Part shown: positions 1 to 7,282 of the stretch, piece by piece
Layout: each line of letters starts with the position of its first letter
How positions within the stretch are numbered: the stretch's first letter is position 1
Made by a program: the position numbers and the translations under genes
The notes under the pieces: model-generated
What the model was told of the DNA's origin: nothing
What the model saw: only the letters and a program-made list of their open reading frames with translations
Database searches by the model: none
Origin: CAZDYI01 sp964509765
GTDB taxonomy: Bacteria > Pseudomonadota > Gammaproteobacteria > Tethybacterales > Tethybacteraceae
DNA length: 21,308 nucleotides
Reading direction: 5' to 3'
NCBI GenBank assembly: GCA_964509765.1
Contig: CAZDYI010000064.1
Location: 1 to 21,308 of the forward strand

Positions 1-1
1 C

Positions 2-598
2 CTGAACCTCGGCGGCGTGGCCAACCTGAGCTGGAGGGGAGCCGACGGCAGGCTCGTCGCCTTCGACACGGGCCCTGCCAACGCGCCGATCAACGACTGG
101 GTGAAGTCGCTTGGGCTCGGAGAGATGGATCGCGGCGGCGAACTGGCAGGGGCTGGAATGGTTGACGAGGAACGGCTTTCCGAACTGCTGAACCACCCTT
201 ACCTTTCCGCGCCCTACCCTAAGTCGCTGGACAGGTACGACTTCACGGAGGAGATGGCAACAGGTCTGTCGCCCGAGGACGGCGCCTCGCTGCTGACCGC
301 GTTCACCGCCGCGGCCGTGGGCAAGGGACTCGACCTCCTTCCGCAACGGCCGGGCCGTCTAGTGGTCGCGGGCGGCGGCCGGCACAACCCCGTGCTGATG
401 GAAGAGATCGCAAAGCGGGCAGAGGTAACGGTGGAGGACGCGGACAGGCACGGCTGGCGCGGAGACGCTGTCGAGGCGGAGTGCTTCGCGTTCCTTGCGG
501 CCCGGCGGTTGGCAAACCTGCCTATAACCTTCCCCGACACGACAGGTGCGGCCGAGCCGATGACAGTGGGCAGGCTAGCCAGCCCAAGGCGACAATGA
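2..598 (+). CDS. anmK: Anhydro-N-acetylmuramic acid kinase, C-terminal part (5' end outside window)
   Basis: AnmK is a cytoplasmic enzyme that cleaves and phosphorylates 1,6-anhydro-N-acetylmuramic acid to N-acetylmuramic acid 6-phosphate during peptidoglycan recycling. The frame is open from base 2 and already reads a family motif (LNLGGVANLSW), so the start lies upstream of the window. About 198 codons remain, roughly the C-terminal half of a protein usually near 370 residues. Visible AnmK signatures are FDTGPANAPINDW (normally FDTGPGNALIDDW), the sugar-kinase element VVAGGGRHNPVLMEEI, and the C-terminal block GDAVEAECFAFLAARRL followed by LPITFPDTTGA and a PMTVGRLA tail. The gene ends at a TGA at 596-598, before the AT-rich control region of the toxin-antitoxin genes. 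No functional link with the neighbours is evident; it probably marks the edge of the core chromosome beside an accessory insert. Confidence 0.93.
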   Translation: MNLGGVANLSWRGADGRLVAFDTGPANAPINDWVKSLGLGEMDRGGELAGAGMVDEERLSELLNHPYLSAPYPKSLDRYDFTEEMATGLSPEDGASLLTAFTAAAVGKGLDLLPQRPGRLVVAGGGRHNPVLMEEIAKRAEVTVEDADRHGWRGDAVEAECFAFLAARRLANLPITFPDTTGAAEPMTVGRLASPRRQ

Positions 599-611
599 CT
601 GCAGGATATCG

Positions 612-682
612 ATAGTGTCCGATAATTACGTTAATAAATAGATTAATTGTTTGTCCGAAAAATGATGTATAATCAATGGACG
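612..682 (+). promoter_or_regulatory. Control region of the abiE-type operon: direct repeats, AT dyad, -10 box
   Basis: This AT-rich stretch stands out in GC-rich surroundings. It contains two direct repeats, TGTCCGATAAT at 616-626 and TGTCCGAAAAAT at 652-663, spaced 36 bp apart start to start. Between them is an inverted repeat, TTAAT-AAATAG-ATTAA, at 631-646. A perfect TATAAT at 668-673 is a good -10 box; the best -35 is a weak TTGTTT at 647-652 with a 15-bp spacer. Transcription would start near 680, only a few bases before the ATG at 683. Antitoxins of AbiEi type are known to bind repeats in their own promoter, so these repeats are the likely autoregulatory operators. The binding itself is inferred. 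Confidence 0.6.
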
Positions 683-1348
683 ATGTCTTCGATTCCTGAA
701 ATGACTCTGCCTGAGGCAATACACGCCCGCATTGAAGCAGGTGCGGGCGGAATGGTGTGGACGCCGTTCGATTTCACCGACCTCGGATCCCGCGATGCGG
801 TGGACAAGGCACTGCAGCGCTTGACCAAGGTTGGACGGGTGCGCCGCGTCGCGCGGGGGTTGTACGACCGGCCGCGCATGAACAAGATGATCGGCAAGGA
901 AATGGTTCCGGACTACAGGTCCGTCATCGATGCGGTCGCGCGCCGCAGCCAGGCCCGCATCCTCATTGACGGCGCTGCCGCTGCGAACCTGACAGGACTC
1001 TCCAACGGCGTTCCGGCAAAGGTCCGCGTCCTGACTGACGCGCGCCTGAAGACAGTTGAGCTCGGCAATCAGAGGATTGTCTTCCGCCAAGCGGCGCCAA
1101 GCAGGCTGTACTGGTCCGGGCGCCCCGGCATGTACATCGTGCAAGCCCTCCACTGGCTCCATGACAATTTGGACAGCGAAGCCGAGCGCTCCAGGATCAC
1201 CCGAGTGATCCGCAGTCATCTGGCCGACGAGAAGTACGGCACAAGGCTCACTGAGGACCTGCGAGACGGCCTTCCGACGATGCCTGGCTGGATGCAGGAT
1301 TTCCTGCGCGAACCGATCGCTACTGCCGGCAAGGCTTCGGCAGCATGA
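683..1348 (+). CDS. AbiEi-family type IV antitoxin / transcriptional autorepressor (DUF6088-like)
   Basis: This is the antitoxin partner of the nucleotidyltransferase toxin that follows. The N-terminal part has the winged-helix pattern of the AbiEi/DUF6088 group: a stretch near residues 20-60 reading MVWTPFDFTDLGSR, then AVDKALQRLTKVGRVRRVARGLYD. It continues into a domain with DYRSVIDAVARR, ILIDGAAAANLTGLSNG, VPAKVRVLTDARL and LYWSGRPGMYIVQALHWL. The family represses its own promoter and counteracts the toxin without blocking it as a tight protein complex (type IV). I chose ATG 683 because the TATAAT at 668-673 would start transcription near 680, which excludes the in-frame TTG 647 and ATGs 662/665; none of these has a Shine-Dalgarno sequence. 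Translation may therefore be leaderless. The product is about 221 residues. It overlaps the toxin gene by 4 nt (ATGA). The start codon is the least certain part. Confidence 0.85.
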   Translation: MSSIPEMTLPEAIHARIEAGAGGMVWTPFDFTDLGSRDAVDKALQRLTKVGRVRRVARGLYDRPRMNKMIGKEMVPDYRSVIDAVARRSQARILIDGAAAANLTGLSNGVPAKVRVLTDARLKTVELGNQRIVFRQAAPSRLYWSGRPGMYIVQALHWLHDNLDSEAERSRITRVIRSHLADEKYGTRLTEDLRDGLPTMPGWMQDFLREPIATAGKASAA

Positions 1349-2388
1349 GCACGGAAGCGTTCACTGAAATCATCCGTGGCTCGCCGGATGAGCGAGCGGA
1401 CCTCTTTATCAGGACCGCATCGCGTCTGAGGACAGACGTGAGCTACATCGAGAAGGACTTCTGGGCGTGCTGGACGCTCAACACCCTCTACCACCGGCTT
1501 CCGGATGGCGGGCCTCGCTTGCTGTTCAAAGGCGGCACGTCTCTGTCAAAGGGTTACGGGCTGATCAGCCGGTTCTCGGAGGACATCGACGTAACCGTCT
1601 TCAGGGACGACCTCGGCCATCTCATTGACGCGGCAGACCTCGCGGAGCTGTCCAACACCAAGCGCAAGGCCGTCCTGGACGCGATAGATGCGGACTGCAG
1701 GCACTACATAACGGCAGACCTGCTCGCCTCGGTCGCAGAGGCACTTGACGCCGACACGCGAGGACAAGGACGGGTGGAGGTTGATGCCAAAGACCCGAGC
1801 CTGCAAGCCCTGCTGGTCTGGTACCCTCGCGTGTCCGGATCCCCATCGGATTACGTCACTCCGGCCGTAAAGATCGAGTTAAGCGCCAAGTCTGCGCTCG
1901 AGCCGAATCGGCCCCTGGCGATCACGCCCTACATCGTCGATGACATCGGGATGCCAGGCCTAAGCGTTCCGGGCGTAACCACGATCCATGCCGAGCGCAC
2001 GTTCTGGGACAAGGTTGTCATCGCGCACGGCTACCTTAACTGGTACGAGAGGCGGGGCAAGATGTACCGAGAGGGCCATCGGATCTCGCGGCACTACTAC
2101 GACCTGCATTCGCTGTTCGGGACGGAAATCGGAGCTGCTGCGATTTCCGACAGGTCACTCGGAAAGGACTGCTTCGAGCATTCGCACGCCTTCTACCGCA
2201 GAAAGGACTACGGACTTGAGAATGCACTGAAGGGCACGTTTCGCCTCATGCCCGAAGGCGAGTATGCAAAAGGCATCGAAGGAGACTATGTTTTGATGAA
2301 GAGCTTGATATTTGGCGATGCGCCCGATTTCGAGGACATCCTGATGTCGATAGGGAAGATCGAGGAAATCCTGAACTCGCAAGAATGA
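1345..2388 (+). CDS. AbiEii-family nucleotidyltransferase toxin (DUF1814/COG2253)
   Basis: This is the toxin of the type IV pair. AbiEii-like proteins carry a DNA polymerase beta-type nucleotidyltransferase fold; relatives such as MenT transfer nucleotides to tRNA and stop growth, and AbiEii causes abortive phage infection. At 347 residues it is close to the family norm. Motifs in order are IEKDFW (residues 35-40), FKGGTSLSKGY (61-71, the GG-S-K core), SEDIDV (79-83, supplying the metal-binding acids D80 and D82), a lysine-containing strand VKIELSAKS near 175, and AERTFWDKVVIAHGY in the second half, followed by the HYYDLHSL segment. All characteristic catalytic motifs are present, so the enzyme looks intact. 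Its ATG lies inside the antitoxin stop (ATGA), implying translational coupling. The phage-defence role is inferred from the family. Confidence 0.9.
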   Translation: MSTEAFTEIIRGSPDERADLFIRTASRLRTDVSYIEKDFWACWTLNTLYHRLPDGGPRLLFKGGTSLSKGYGLISRFSEDIDVTVFRDDLGHLIDAADLAELSNTKRKAVLDAIDADCRHYITADLLASVAEALDADTRGQGRVEVDAKDPSLQALLVWYPRVSGSPSDYVTPAVKIELSAKSALEPNRPLAITPYIVDDIGMPGLSVPGVTTIHAERTFWDKVVIAHGYLNWYERRGKMYREGHRISRHYYDLHSLFGTEIGAAAISDRSLGKDCFEHSHAFYRRKDYGLENALKGTFRLMPEGEYAKGIEGDYVLMKSLIFGDAPDFEDILMSIGKIEEILNSQE

Positions 2389-2668
2389 CCGAAACAGGCA
2401 TCCATGACTGTCAGCCAGCGCTGGAATCTTGCAGGCTACCTTCCCTACCGCTCTCACCGACCTAGCGGTTGGCCAACATGAGATGGAAGGGCGCAATCGG
2501 GCTATTGCGTTCTGCGCAAGTCTTGCAGACGACTCAAGGTCTGGATTAGGAAGCTCGGGAACGGCGGTACATATTACCCGGGGTAGGCTGGCGAACCCAG
2601 ACAGCTGACCGCTGACAACAACCTGCGGTGCTTCCTGATGCAACAGTTGTCCCGCTCGACACGGGACC
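2389..2668. other. Intergenic region between convergent toxin and Mrr-like genes
   Basis: This 280-bp stretch lies between the stops of two converging genes. I see no credible gene, tRNA or repeat array in it; the short reading frames crossing it lack family motifs and a ribosome site. Its only clear structure is the hairpin at 2649-2667 described separately. Composition is less GC-rich than the catabolic operon, like the flanking toxin-antitoxin and Mrr-like genes. Confidence 0.6.
2649..2667 (-). terminator. Possible transcription-end hairpin behind the short Mrr-like gene
   Basis: An inverted repeat GTCCCG-7 nt-CGGGAC gives a 6-bp, nearly all-GC stem. On the minus strand it begins one or two bases after the TGA of the 146-residue gene, the right place for a terminator. 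No run of T follows on either strand, so a classic intrinsic terminator is not supported. It may instead be a 3'-end stabilising hairpin serving the convergent transcripts. Confidence 0.3.
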
Positions 2669-3109
2669 TCAGTTCAATTTCTCGCCGCTTCGGCTGATGA
2701 ACCCTTGCTCATGCAACAGGTCGCAAAGCATCAGTCCGCTGACGATCTGGTACATCCCCCAAGTCTCTCGCGCCACCCGCTCCGCCAGCTCGCGGCTGAC
2801 CAAGCCGGTGGTGACCAACATTCCGCAGACGCGATCGCCCAGCTTCTGGTCGAAGCGCGACAGGAAATCATCGACCTGTCCCTTCTGCAGCTCTCCCTTG
2901 TTGCGCCGGCAAACGATGACCGAATGGCACATGTGCAGGCCGTGCCGGTGCTCGCCCCTGAACTGCAACATGTTGTCATGGGAGTTCATGACCTGAATGT
3001 TCTTGTAGCCTGCCGACTTGAACAGGTCAAGGACAGTAGTTTGAAACTCCTGAGCGGGACAGGAATCCAGCCGTGCCATCTGTTGCCTGTACCAAGTGTT
3101 CTTGTCCAT
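2669..3109 (-). CDS. Short Mrr-like (restriction endonuclease-like fold) protein, probably catalytically dead
   Basis: This 146-residue protein aligns without gaps to the first ~140 residues of the next gene (3283-4278). Both show the Mrr-catalytic-domain pattern: a helix EFQTTVLDLFKSAGYKNIQV, a mid strand, then VCGMLVTTGLVSRELAERVA and an IVSGLMLCDLLHEQG helix matching the usual LIDG-LxxLL end. Mrr-type nucleases need an acid in a D-G-G-V-D element and a QxK motif. Here the first reads DNMLQ (45-49, acid replaced by Q49) and the second reads VCR (66-68, Q and K both lost). A nuclease role is therefore unlikely; it could be a regulatory or binding domain. ATG 3109 has a GAGG 8 nt upstream. 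A promoter with an overlapping dyad lies at 3144-3176. No partner function can be assigned. Confidence 0.6.
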   Translation of the reverse strand: MDKNTWYRQQMARLDSCPAQEFQTTVLDLFKSAGYKNIQVMNSHDNMLQFRGEHRHGLHMCHSVIVCRRNKGELQKGQVDDFLSRFDQKLGDRVCGMLVTTGLVSRELAERVARETWGMYQIVSGLMLCDLLHEQGFISRSGEKLN

Positions 3110-3143
3110 CTTCTGCCTCGCAGGTCTAACCTCTCCTCAGTCT

Positions 3144-3176
3144 GCAATTCTAATTGCGAATGAGACTGGTGAGCAA
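3144..3176 (-). promoter_or_regulatory. Candidate promoter with overlapping operator dyad for the short Mrr-like gene
   Basis: A perfect dyad GCAATT-CT-AATTGC lies at 3144-3157. It is nested inside an outer inverted repeat, CAGTCT just to its left and AGACTG just to its right, with a 5-nt asymmetric spacer. On the minus strand the dyad contains TAGAAT (3147-3152), a -10-like box 18 bp from TTGCTC (3171-3176), a weak -35. Transcription would run toward the ATG at 3109. A protein binding the dyad would cover the -10 box, the arrangement of a repressor site. Both promoter and operator are inferred from pattern alone. Confidence 0.4.
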
Positions 3177-3282
3177 CACCCACGGCTCAGCGGCATCCCT
3201 GTTGTGATCGGCACCTCCTGCACGAAAGCAGAGGCTATTCCATCCGTCAGTTCGCAACGTAAGCGACTGCGATCAGCCGGCT

Positions 3283-4278
3283 TCAGAAATCGATCTCCAC
3301 GTCCGTTCCTTCACCAAGCGTTCCAAACGAGTAACCTGCAAAATTCACGGCGGCTTCGATAAACCGACGCTTGTCCTCCGTCCTGTAATGGGTGCCAAGG
3401 AAGTAACCGTTGCTCAGCCTTTTGCACAAAGACGGAGCAACGGAATTCACTTCCTCCCTTGTCATGCCGATTACCCGGCGTTTTGTCCCCACCAACACGG
3501 GATGATTCCGCAGGTCTTCAAAGATATCCGGTTTTTTATATGCCAAGGCCGTGAACACAGCCTCATACACTTTCTTTGCGCTGACACCTTCAATGGGTTC
3601 GCCAAACACCACCGCATTCTTGTCCTTGCTCCGCAAGTTGGGTGAGTTGTCACGGCCTGCACGTCCGTCCTGCTTGCGTGTTACGCCTCCTGCTTCCGGC
3701 GCCTGCCCGAGAATGTCCCTGAGTCTGTTCCCGTCCGATCGCTTCTCCTCCAAGACGTCAGGAAAAACCTTCTTCGCTGCAACCTTTTCGCGCTCAAGGG
3801 TTGCACCGGCTTCGTGCTGGCCAAGATCCAGCTCAACGTCCTCTACAGTCCTTGTCCTGACGCTCGCCAAGCCGCTCTCCTGCAGCGCGTCACACAGCTT
3901 CGATCCTCCGATTACCTCGAACAGCCCTCCGGTTACCATCGCAGCCTTCTCGGCCATGTCGGTGTCAACCGCCGCGGTTGTGACCAACAGCCCGCAGACG
4001 CGCTCTTCGCGATCGTGGTCGAAGTGCTCCAGGAACTCGTCAAGCACGTCGCTTCGCAGCACTTCGACGTTGCGCAGGCAAAGTATGCTGGTGTCGAACT
4101 CAAGCAGTCCCTTCCACTGGACGCCGGCTGCCTCCACCATGTCATCCTCGGAGCCGGTGACCTGCACGTTCCTGAACCCTGCCGCCTTGAGCAAGGAAAG
4201 CATGGTGTCCTTAAACCGGTCTGACGAGCACGAGTTCAGCTTGCTCAGCAACTGTCGCTTCCAATTCTTGTTTTTCAT
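3283..4278 (-). CDS. Two-domain Mrr-like protein with degenerate nuclease site and C-terminal defence-associated domain
   Basis: This is a 331-residue protein. Residues 1-140 form an Mrr-like domain paralogous to the downstream 146-residue gene: RFKDTMLSLLKAAGFRNVQVTG, then EDDMVEA (44-50), LCLRN (66-70), VCGLLVTTAAVDTDMAEKAA and VIGGSKLCDALQESG. E49 could stand in for the catalytic acid, but the QxK lysine motif reads LCL (66-68), so cleavage activity is doubtful. A charged linker (about 140-218) leads to a C-terminal domain at 222-331 beginning VVFGEPIEG, with KKVYEAVFTAL, DLRNHPVLVGTKRRVIG and FIEAAVNFAGYSF. I recognise this pattern from C-terminal domains of uncharacterised nuclease- or defence-linked proteins but cannot name it surely. 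ATG 4278 has GAGG 5 nt upstream. The role is unknown; DNA-related defence is a guess from domain and neighbours. Confidence 0.6.
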   Translation of the reverse strand: MKNKNWKRQLLSKLNSCSSDRFKDTMLSLLKAAGFRNVQVTGSEDDMVEAAGVQWKGLLEFDTSILCLRNVEVLRSDVLDEFLEHFDHDREERVCGLLVTTAAVDTDMAEKAAMVTGGLFEVIGGSKLCDALQESGLASVRTRTVEDVELDLGQHEAGATLEREKVAAKKVFPDVLEEKRSDGNRLRDILGQAPEAGGVTRKQDGRAGRDNSPNLRSKDKNAVVFGEPIEGVSAKKVYEAVFTALAYKKPDIFEDLRNHPVLVGTKRRVIGMTREEVNSVAPSLCKRLSNGYFLGTHYRTEDKRRFIEAAVNFAGYSFGTLGEGTDVEIDF

Positions 4279-4367
4279 CCCTGCCTCAAATCCGGCGCCG
4301 CGCCCAAGCCAGCCATTCTATTCATGCAAGCGTTCAGCCGGCCCTCATGCCGACCTTGCAGATCCGC

Positions 4368-4383
4368 CCAGCGTTGCCGCTGG
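4368..4383. other. Small hairpin between the liu operon end and the Mrr-like gene
   Basis: A perfect 6-bp inverted repeat CCAGCG-TTGC-CGCTGG lies in the 177-bp gap after the HMG-CoA lyase stop. On the minus-strand transcript the loop would be GCAA, a stable GNRA tetraloop. No T-run follows, so it is not a standard intrinsic terminator; it may stabilise or help end the long operon transcript. The rest of the gap shows nothing clear except the ribosome site of the 331-residue gene. Confidence 0.3.
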
Positions 4384-4455
4384 CGACATGCGCCGCACTC
4401 TGAAATGGCTATTCGCGGTCTTGTCATGAAGGCGCGCTGAAACCAGGGATGAAAC

Positions 4456-5358
4456 TCAGGATTCAACATTTCCCAAGAGGGAGCGGGCTTGATCCGCACA
4501 TGCGGCGACCTTGTCCATGTCGAGCCCTGTGAGATATCCTTCCCTTTCGAGAAGGCCTGCCACCTCCGCGGTGTCCACGTTCCCGGGCGCTCCCGGCGCG
4601 TAAGGGCATCCCCCGAGGCCGCCGATCGACGAATCGAACACGCGCACGCCGCAATCGAGCGCCGCGAGCACGTTGTCCAGGGCGTTGCCGTGCGTGTCAT
4701 GGAAATGGCAGGCCACCTTGGACACCGGCACGGCCTCCGAAACCGACCGCAGCAACAGCCTCACCTCTTCGGGCCTGCCGACGCCGATGGTGTCCCCGAG
4801 GGAGACCTCGCTGCATCCCAGGCCTATTAGGTCGGCGCTCAGGCCGGCGACGGCTGCCGGGCTGACCTTGCCGCTGTACGGACAGGCGATCGCGGTCGAG
4901 ACGTAGCCCCTTAGGTCCTTGCCCAGCTCTTTCGCCCTTTCCGCGATCGGGCGAAAGCGCTCAAGGCTCTCGGCTACCGTGCAGTTGATGTTTTTTTCCG
5001 TGAACGCCTCGGAAGCCGCGGTGAACACGGAAACCGTGCTCACCTGAACGGGCTCGGCGGCAGCCATCCCCCTCATGTTCGGCACCAACACGGCGAAGTT
5101 GCGCGGCTCCGGCAGCGACGCCGCAGCCTCGATCACCTCCTTGTGGTCGGCCATCTGCGGAACCCACTTCGGCGAGACGCAGGAGGTGATCTCGATGTTC
5201 ACCAGGCCGGCGCCCAGCAGGCCCTCGATCATCCGCACCTTGCCGGCCGTGGGGATGAAGCCCGCCTCGTTCTGCAGGCCGTCGCGCGGCCCGACTTCCC
5301 AGATCTGCGCCCGGCCGCTACTCGCCTTCGATTCGCGCAATGGTCTCGCCCGCCGCAA
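4456..5358 (-). CDS. liuE: Hydroxymethylglutaryl-CoA lyase
   Basis: HMG-CoA lyase splits 3-hydroxy-3-methylglutaryl-CoA into acetyl-CoA and acetoacetate, the last step of leucine degradation. It is a TIM-barrel, metal-dependent cytosolic enzyme of about 300 residues, as here. The N-terminal EVGPRDGLQNE holds the catalytic Arg-Asp pair, CHFHDTHGNALDNV gives the metal-binding histidines, and GLGGCPYAPGAPGNVDT contains the active-site cysteine and the family signature. It is the last gene of the long minus-strand operon and overlaps the carboxylase gene. I chose TTG 5358 because GGAAGG lies 8 nt upstream; this gives a 41-nt overlap. GTG 5379 and TTG 5340 are alternatives, and no ATG is available in frame near the conserved start. 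Function is near certain; the start is not. Confidence 0.93.
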   Translation of the reverse strand: MRRARPLRESKASSGRAQIWEVGPRDGLQNEAGFIPTAGKVRMIEGLLGAGLVNIEITSCVSPKWVPQMADHKEVIEAAASLPEPRNFAVLVPNMRGMAAAEPVQVSTVSVFTAASEAFTEKNINCTVAESLERFRPIAERAKELGKDLRGYVSTAIACPYSGKVSPAAVAGLSADLIGLGCSEVSLGDTIGVGRPEEVRLLLRSVSEAVPVSKVACHFHDTHGNALDNVLAALDCGVRVFDSSIGGLGGCPYAPGAPGNVDTAEVAGLLEREGYLTGLDMDKVAACADQARSLLGNVES

Positions 5359-7282
5359 CGTTGCTGCCTTCCGGCACACACAGCTCGGTCACCGTGCCCG
5401 AGACCGGGGAGCGCACCTCGGTCTCCATCTTCATGGCCTCGATCAGCCCCAGCAGGTCGTCCCTGGCCACCTTGTCGCCCTCGGACACCTTCCAGCTCAG
5501 CAGCACTCCGTGCATGGGCGACCCTACGCTGCCGTCGGAGTCCTCGCCGGACCGGGCGCCTGCGCCTGAGGCCGGCGGCTCGGACTCGAAGGTGAAGCTG
5601 TGAAGCCTCGACCCCAGGCTCAGCCTGACCTCCCCGTCCCCGCAACCGCGCAAGGCGGCCCGGCAGGCGGAGCCGTCGATCCTTGCGGCGACGCAACCGC
5701 CGCCGACCGTCAGGCTGCTCACCGACATCGGTTGCTCCAGGCCGTCGTCAACCTGCCACGACCCCGGCCCGGTCTCCTCGAGGACCGCCGTTGCCGTCGC
5801 ATGGCCGTCGCTCGGATGAAGCGCGGCACGGCGCAACAGGTTGACCCGGAATCCGGCGGCCGAGCCTGAGTCGCCTGCTCCCGCGCGGACCAGGCATGCC
5901 AGCGCGCGGGCCCTGCGGGAATTCCCCGCAGACCGCTCGACCAGCGCCTCGAGGCTTCCGTCAAGGGTGTCGATGCGGTTCTTGCCCCCGGCCATCTGCG
6001 GCAGGTCCGCAAGCGCCCCGAGGAAGGACAGGTTCGACTCGATGCCGCGCAGCTCGAGGCGCGAGAGCGCCTCCTTGAACAGGTCCAGGCACGCGCGCCT
6101 GCCGCGCGGGCTGTGGACGATGAGCTTGGCGACCAGCGAGTCGAACTGGCCGGTGACCTCGTCGCCGTCACCTACTCCCGCGTCCATCCGGACGCCCGGC
6201 ATCTCTGGCAGGCGCATCCGCTCGATCCTGCCGACCGCCGGCGCGAAGCCCCTCTCGGGGACCTCGGCGCAGATGCGCGCCTCGATCGCGTGCCCTTTCG
6301 GCGCTGGAAAGAGCCCGTCCGGAAGCCTCTCCCCCGCGGCCACGCGCAGCTGCCACTCGACGAGGTCCCTCCCGACCGTCATCTCGGTCACGGGATGCTC
6401 GACCTGCAGCCGGGCGTTCATCTCCATGAAGTAGTGCCGGTCGCCCGCGACCAAGAACTCCACGGTTCCGGCGTTGGTGTAGCCCAGCCCTGACGCAAGC
6501 CTCGTCGCGTCCCCGTGCAGCCTCCTTCTCAGCGCGGCGCCGATGCCGGGCGCGGGCGCCTCCTCGATCACCTTCTGGCGCCGCCTCTGCAGAGAGCAGT
6601 CCCTGTCCCCCGCCACCAGCACGTTGCCGTGTGCGTCGGCCATCACCTGGACCTCCACGTGGCTGGCGTCTGTCAGGTACTTCTCGAGGAAGACCGAGTC
6701 GTCGCCGAAGCCGCTTTTCGCCTCGCTCCTGGACTGCTCAAGCGCCGCGCCCAGGTCGCGGGCCCGCCTGACGAGCCGGATGCCCCGCCCGCCGCCGCCG
6801 CCGACCGCCTTGACAAGAAGCGGGTAGCCGATCGCGGCGGCCGCCTTCCTGACGGCGGCCTCGCCTTCCTTGCCGATGCGGTGTCCGGGCAGCGTCGGTA
6901 TCCCGGCCTTGGCCGCCGCCGCCAGGGCCCCGGTCTTGGAGCCTGCCTTGCCCATCGCCCTTGCGTCCGGGCCGACAAACAGGATTCCGGCCGCGGCGCA
7001 GCGCCGCGCAAGCTTCTGGGACTCGGACAGGAAGCCGTAGCCCGGATGGAGCGCGTCGGCCCCCGCCGACCGCGCGGCCTTGACTATCCGGCCGACGTCA
7101 AGGTAGCCCCGGGTCGACCCCTTGCCGAGGAACACGGCCTCGTCGGCCATGGAAACGTGCATGGCTCCGGCGTCCGCCTCTGTGTAGACCGCAGCCGTCC
7201 CGATGCCCATGCGCCTTGCCGTGCGGAAGATGCGGCATGCGATCTCCCCCCGGTTTGCGACCAGCAGGCGCCTAATCGGCAT
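5318..7282 (-). CDS. liuD: 3-methylcrotonyl-CoA carboxylase, biotin-containing alpha subunit
   Basis: This 654-residue subunit carboxylates its own biotin with ATP and bicarbonate; the beta subunit then transfers CO2 to 3-methylcrotonyl-CoA. The order is biotin carboxylase N domain (RRLLVANRGEIACRIFRTAR at 3-22, HPGYGFLSES), ATP-grasp (GGGGGRGIRLV, DRDCSLQRRRQKVIEEAPAP, MEMNARLQVEHPVTEM), biotin carboxylase C domain, a middle BT-like region, and a C-terminal biotinyl domain with EAMKME carrying the biotinylated lysine at about K618. This layout also occurs in propionyl- and geranyl-CoA carboxylases; the liu gene order decides for methylcrotonyl. ATG 7282 starts right at the conserved N-terminus. 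The frame is open further upstream, but that part is low-complexity Arg/Pro/Ser and reads inside liuC. Its start overlaps the liuC end by 11 nt. Confidence 0.93.
   Translation of the reverse strand: MPIRRLLVANRGEIACRIFRTARRMGIGTAAVYTEADAGAMHVSMADEAVFLGKGSTRGYLDVGRIVKAARSAGADALHPGYGFLSESQKLARRCAAAGILFVGPDARAMGKAGSKTGALAAAAKAGIPTLPGHRIGKEGEAAVRKAAAAIGYPLLVKAVGGGGGRGIRLVRRARDLGAALEQSRSEAKSGFGDDSVFLEKYLTDASHVEVQVMADAHGNVLVAGDRDCSLQRRRQKVIEEAPAPGIGAALRRRLHGDATRLASGLGYTNAGTVEFLVAGDRHYFMEMNARLQVEHPVTEMTVGRDLVEWQLRVAAGERLPDGLFPAPKGHAIEARICAEVPERGFAPAVGRIERMRLPEMPGVRMDAGVGDGDEVTGQFDSLVAKLIVHSPRGRRACLDLFKEALSRLELRGIESNLSFLGALADLPQMAGGKNRIDTLDGSLEALVERSAGNSRRARALACLVRAGAGDSGSAAGFRVNLLRRAALHPSDGHATATAVLEETGPGSWQVDDGLEQPMSVSSLTVGGGCVAARIDGSACRAALRGCGDGEVRLSLGSRLHSFTFESEPPASGAGARSGEDSDGSVGSPMHGVLLSWKVSEGDKVARDDLLGLIEAMKMETEVRSPVSGTVTELCVPEGSNVAAGETIARIEGE

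Noticed and set aside
4368..4383. Hairpin as intrinsic terminator of the long operon
   Set aside because: The stem is only 6 bp and lacks a T-run on either strand, so it was listed only as a hairpin.
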